Shown: in pieces, positions 61,239-64,000 of the stretch
Position numbering within the stretch: the first letter of the stretch is position 1
Layout: each line of letters starts with the position of its first letter
Assembly: GCA_012959765.1 (NCBI GenBank)
Contig: DUCO01000037.1
Coordinates: forward strand, 1-64,000
Origin: Dehalococcoidia bacterium
GTDB taxonomy: Bacteria; Chloroflexota; Dehalococcoidia; Lucifugimonadales; Lucifugimonadaceae
Direction of reading: 5' to 3'
DNA: 64,000 bases
The notes under the pieces: model-generated
The model's database searches: none
What the model was told of the DNA's origin: nothing
What the model saw: the letters and a program-made list of their open reading frames with translations, nothing else
Position numbers and translations under genes: made by a program

Positions 61239-62246
61239 ATGTCACCTTCACTCACAACCTCAGCCGCCGGGCGAACCTACGACTTCAGCCACGTTGTCGG
61301 AGGTCGTCAGATAACAGGCGTCGTAAACATGGCGTTCGGCAAAGACGACGATGTTTATGTGACCAAAAAAGCACTCGCATTCTTCGATGTTGAACTACTC
61401 AAGATCGGCAAAGAACCCGGCGACGAAGAAGTCGTCCAGTCGTTCCGAGCAAAAAACTTCGACCTCTTCGAAGCCTCCTGGCCATCCTGCGTCGCCATCG
61501 GGCCAAACCAGGACGTCTACGTAACCGACGAACTGCGCCACCTCATCATGGTCTTCGATCACGATGGCAACTTCATCCGCAACATAGGCGAACCCGGCGA
61601 TCAACCCGGCCAGTTCGACCGCCCCTCAGGAATCGTCTTTGCCAAAGACAACACACTCTATGTATCCGACACAAAAAACAACCGAGCCCAACACCTATCG
61701 TCCACAGGCGAATCCATCACTACATTCGGCAAACACGGCACGAACCAAAGCGAATTCAACTCACCCTGGGGTATAGACCTCGACCCCAACGGCAACGTCC
61801 TAGTAGCCGATCACGCCAACAACCGAATCCAAAAGTTCGACCCCAACGGCAGCTTCATCAGCTCGATTGGCACCTCAGGTTCAGGTGCAGGAGAACTCGA
61901 CCACCCGTCCGATGTCACAACCGACCCCGAAGGAAACATCTACATCTGCGACTGGGCCAACAACCGAGTTCAGGTCTTCGACGAAAACGAAAACTACGTC
62001 CTCCAGACGGGCGGCTCTGCAGTCGAACTATCCAAGTGGCAAAAACGCTACATCCAGGGCAACCCCGACGTCTACAAAGCCCGCCGCCGCGTCGACACAC
62101 TCGATCCTGAAACCGGCTTCGCGCTCCCAACCGGAGTCGAATTCGACACCCGCACAAACCGGCTCTTCGTAGTCGACTCCCAGCGCTGGCGCATCCAGAT
62201 CTTCAACAAACTAGAAGACTACGCAGAACCCCAGTTCAACATCTAG
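61239..62246 (+). CDS. NHL-repeat six-bladed propeller protein
   Basis: This 335-residue protein is built of repeated NHL blades of the form PSGIVFAKDNTLYVSDTKNNRAQHLSSTGE, PWGIDLDPNGNVLVADHANNRIQKFDPNG and PSDVTTDPEGNIYICDWANNRVQVFDEN. Five or six blades are visible, enough for one closed propeller. There is no signal peptide. NHL propellers bind proteins, RNA or sugars, or have lyase/lactonase activity. Placed 37 bases after DUF1501, it is the third gene of the operon and probably works with it. That partnership is inferred from position only. Confidence 0.83.
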   Translation: MSPSLTTSAAGRTYDFSHVVGGRQITGVVNMAFGKDDDVYVTKKALAFFDVELLKIGKEPGDEEVVQSFRAKNFDLFEASWPSCVAIGPNQDVYVTDELRHLIMVFDHDGNFIRNIGEPGDQPGQFDRPSGIVFAKDNTLYVSDTKNNRAQHLSSTGESITTFGKHGTNQSEFNSPWGIDLDPNGNVLVADHANNRIQKFDPNGSFISSIGTSGSGAGELDHPSDVTTDPEGNIYICDWANNRVQVFDENENYVLQTGGSAVELSKWQKRYIQGNPDVYKARRRVDTLDPETGFALPTGVEFDTRTNRLFVVDSQRWRIQIFNKLEDYAEPQFNI

Positions 62247-62357
62247 CAGTTCGCAGGCACCTGCCCGATCCCCGCTTCGCACCAGAAGTTAAACAACAAT
62301 GCGACCATCCCCCAAAAATCAGGCGATGGCCGCACTGCCAGTATCCAGTAACTCAAC

Positions 62358-62610
62358 CTAAGGCTCCCGCGCCCGGAACACCGCGCTCTTGGCCCCAAAC
62401 GTAGCGGTCAATTTTCGAGTCGACTCAGAATTGCTCAGGCTGAAGTACTCGTCATCACGAATCAATTCGATATCGACGTAACCCGCATCAATCAAGTAGC
62501 CAACAAACTTTTCCTCCTTAGCCGCACCACCGACACAGTCGGCCCACAACTGCGGATTTATCCCGCAAACCGCAGCAACGCTGGTCTCGGAAATTATGTC
62601 AACAATAATG
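62358..62610 (-). pseudogene. Arsenite methyltransferase-like C-terminal remnant
   Basis: About 83 codons on the minus strand (DIISETSVAAVCGINPQLWADCVGGAAKEEKFVGYL, then FSLSNSESTRKLTATFGAKSAVFRAREP) resemble the C-terminal part of ArsM-type SAM-dependent methyltransferases. There the motif W/L-x-x-C-V-x-G-A includes the arsenic-binding cysteine. Everything upstream is lost: at 62613 the frame enters the second copy of the 95-bp repeat and then the antisense of the kinase gene. The track ORF (188 residues to 62924) is thus a chimera. If correct, it is a relic of a second arsenic-detoxification step beside ACR3. Family call is moderate. Confidence 0.5.
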
Positions 62611-62612
62611 CC

Positions 62613-62707
62613 GGTCGCACTGCTCACAACAGTGGCGATCTCATTCAGCACCATAAGTTCACGCGCCGAGAACACTATAGCGCCTGAGGCGCTTGAAGTT
62701 TCGAAGT
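62613..62707 (+). repeat. 95-bp direct repeat, copy 2 (partner at 83-177)
   Basis: 92 of 95 bases match 83-177. On the minus strand it reads ARELMVLNEIATVVSSAT, a GAF-leader-like segment without the rest of the domain. Its left end abuts the methyltransferase remnant, and its right end overlaps the GTG start of the kinase-like gene. It is a translocated coding scrap lying in that gene's leader. Confidence 0.9.
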
Positions 62708-63812
62708 GAGCAACACATATTTTCCACGAACAGTTGATGAGATCACGCCCGAATGGCTGACTAACACACTGCGCGAAAAAGGCGTGATCCATGAATTTAC
62801 CGTCGAATCGGTGAGCGCAGGCGTCCTTGATGGCGGAGCCACCAGCGAAGTTCAGAAACTCGTTATCCAGTACGACTCCGATGCGCCGCAAGCCCCGAAA
62901 AGCATCATCGCGAAAATCGCTCATCAGGATCCTGAAACCAGATCACTTGTTGACGATCGTGGTCTGTACGAGGCGGCAATTCTGTTCTATCGGCATTTCA
63001 ATGAGGGTGCCGGTATTGCGGTTCCTGACGTTTTCTTTTCTTCTTACGACACTGCCACGGGATCGATGTTGCTACTTCAAGAAGATCTCAGCGATCTTCG
63101 ATCGATTGCACCCGGTGTCGACTGCAGCTTCGACGACGCGGTAAAAGCGTTCGATGCTGCCGCCGGATTCCACGCAAAGTGGTGGGACGACGAATTTTTG
63201 TTCGATATCCCCTGGCTGATCGACTACAGCGACGAAAAATACGCAACAAGTATTTCTGAGAAATCTTCGCCGCATATCGACAGCTTCGTCGAGACTGCAG
63301 GTAGCTACTTACCCAAAGGCGTGGAGCAGATTATTCGAGATCTGGCGTCCCGGTACGCCAAAGTTGTTTCGCATTCCGGAACCCGACCCGTGACCTTGAA
63401 CCACGGCGACTACATACCGGCGAATATATTCTTTGACAATTCAGAAAACGCAGAAAGCCCTATCGTGGCATTCGATTGGCCGGTGTACGAACGTGGTCGG
63501 CCAGGACTCGATCTAGGCCAGTTCCTCCTAACCTCATTTAACAACAACACCTGAACAGCGATCGAAAAACAGCTAGTCACCGGATATCGCAATGCGCTCG
63601 TCGATAGGGGAGTCACGGGCTACTCCGTGGACGAACTGTATTTTGATATTCAGGTCGGAATTCTCTCGCAAATCCCATTACGAACTCTTGGTCTGGTGTA
63701 CGGAGCCGAAAAACTACTTGCAACTGAAGAAGGAACCAGAACCTTTGCCAGGATGTGCGATCGCTTAAAGGTCCTCGTCGACTGGAACTGCGATGAAGTG
63801 ATTCCGAAATGA
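62706..63812 (+). pseudogene. Aminoglycoside phosphotransferase-like kinase with in-frame TGA
   Basis: The frame encodes an APH/ChoK-like kinase (EcKinase/DUF1679-type). It begins RTVDEITPEWLTNTLREKG and includes PKSIIAKIAHQDPETRSLVDD (Lys of the ATP site), EAAILFYRHFNEG and MLLLQEDLSDLR. The catalytic loop is TLNHGDYIPANIFFDN and the metal site is VAFDWPVYERGRPGLDLGQFL. TGA at 63552-63554 then interrupts the same frame, which continues as TAIEKQLVTGYRNALVDRGVTGYSVDELYFDIQVGILSQIP to TGA 63812. All catalytic motifs precede the stop, so a shortened protein of 282 residues might fold poorly or be read through. The GTG start lies at the edge of the 95-bp repeat. Confidence 0.8.
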
Positions 63813-63842
63813 GTCACTCCCAATAGGTCGCTGACCCCGAAC

Positions 63843-64000
63843 TTACGAGTTCGGCAAATAAACCCTCATCCCCGTCTGCCACGACTCCTGAATTGCGTCG
63901 GTAAAGTCCATGTATTTCACGGAGTCAGTGAAGTTCGATCGAGTAATAGGCTCGACACCGCGTATTGCGTTGATGAACTCTTCCTCAACTCGCCAGCCAC
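63843..64000 (-). CDS. Gfo/Idh/MocA oxidoreductase, C-terminal end only
   Basis: The last 51 codons before stop 63843 read EEEFINAIRGVEPITRSNFTDSVKYMDFTDAIQESWQTGMRVYLP. This is the usual C-terminal helix pair of NAD(P)-dependent Gfo/Idh/MocA sugar oxidoreductases (EFINAIRG..PV..F..G...M.F..A...S...G). The catalytic and Rossmann parts lie outside the window. The call rests on this terminal pattern only. Confidence 0.6.
   Translation of the reverse strand, partial: GWRVEEEFINAIRGVEPITRSNFTDSVKYMDFTDAIQESWQTGMRVYLPNS

Overview
The window looks like chromosomal DNA from an uncultured Chloroflexota bacterium, most probably the SAR202 group or a relative. This is inferred from gene content, because no rRNA or other marker gene is present. 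It is dense in single-copy catabolic enzymes of families that SAR202 genomes are known to expand (Ldh2, SDR, MDR, PhyH, sulfatase, SMP-30, MlrC, D-threonine aldolase and AraD1/GguC families), and it carries a DUF1800/DUF1501 pair. No tRNA, rRNA, CRISPR array, prophage or intact insertion sequence was seen. The + strand is A/C-rich under genes of both orientations, so the whole window probably lies on one replichore; the one exception is a block at about 31.4-34.1 kb.

Layout. 0-6 kb: a GAF-like fragment at the edge, an AraD1/GguC hydrolase, a hydroxyacid-oxoacid transhydrogenase, a bicupin, a DinB-like protein with a scrambled C-terminus, a CPPED1-like phosphoesterase, and two convergent gene stumps (zinc ribbon and ABC ATPase). 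6-13 kb: two giant coupled FtsX/MacB-type permeases. 13-24 kb: a SelA-like PLP enzyme, DUF1028, nitroreductase, ketopantoate reductase-like protein, MDR dehydrogenase, sulfatase, DUF4242-cyclase, MlrC metallopeptidase and a nonsense-riddled HpcH aldolase. 24-31 kb: kinase and TPP-enzyme remnants, an overlapping mannonate dehydratase/TPP enzyme pair, MDR, SDR and an M19 dipeptidase-like protein. 31.4-34.1 kb: a block of reversed strand composition carrying an ankyrin stump, an F420/NADP reductase-like gene and a D-threonine aldolase, with broken genes at both edges. 34-46 kb: decayed LuxR and VOC genes, Ldh2, a DUF5666 lipoprotein, SMP-30, IlvD, a broken sugar dehydrogenase, a CocE hydrolase, an acyl-CoA ligase and an unknown lipoprotein. 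46-58.5 kb: PhyH with a small partner, a ceramidase-like protein, GIY-YIG, MFS, the ACR3 arsenite pump, an acyl-CoA dehydrogenase and a fused double ABC exporter. 58.6-64 kb: the DUF1800-DUF1501-NHL operon, an arsM-like remnant, an APH-like kinase with an in-frame stop and the end of a Gfo/Idh/MocA gene.

Functionally this reads as a scavenging region for sugar acids, keto acids, sulfated compounds and peptides. Many genes are single units rather than parts of long operons.

Two features stand out. First, about a dozen genes are broken, by nonsense codons, single-base frameshifts (several in homopolymers) or truncation at rearrangement junctions. Second, the intergenic spaces are filled by several families of short dispersed repeats. 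One of these keeps fixed flanks around a hairpin whose stem sequence varies with compensating changes. Two genes also seem to begin at AUA or AUC behind a well-placed Shine-Dalgarno sequence.
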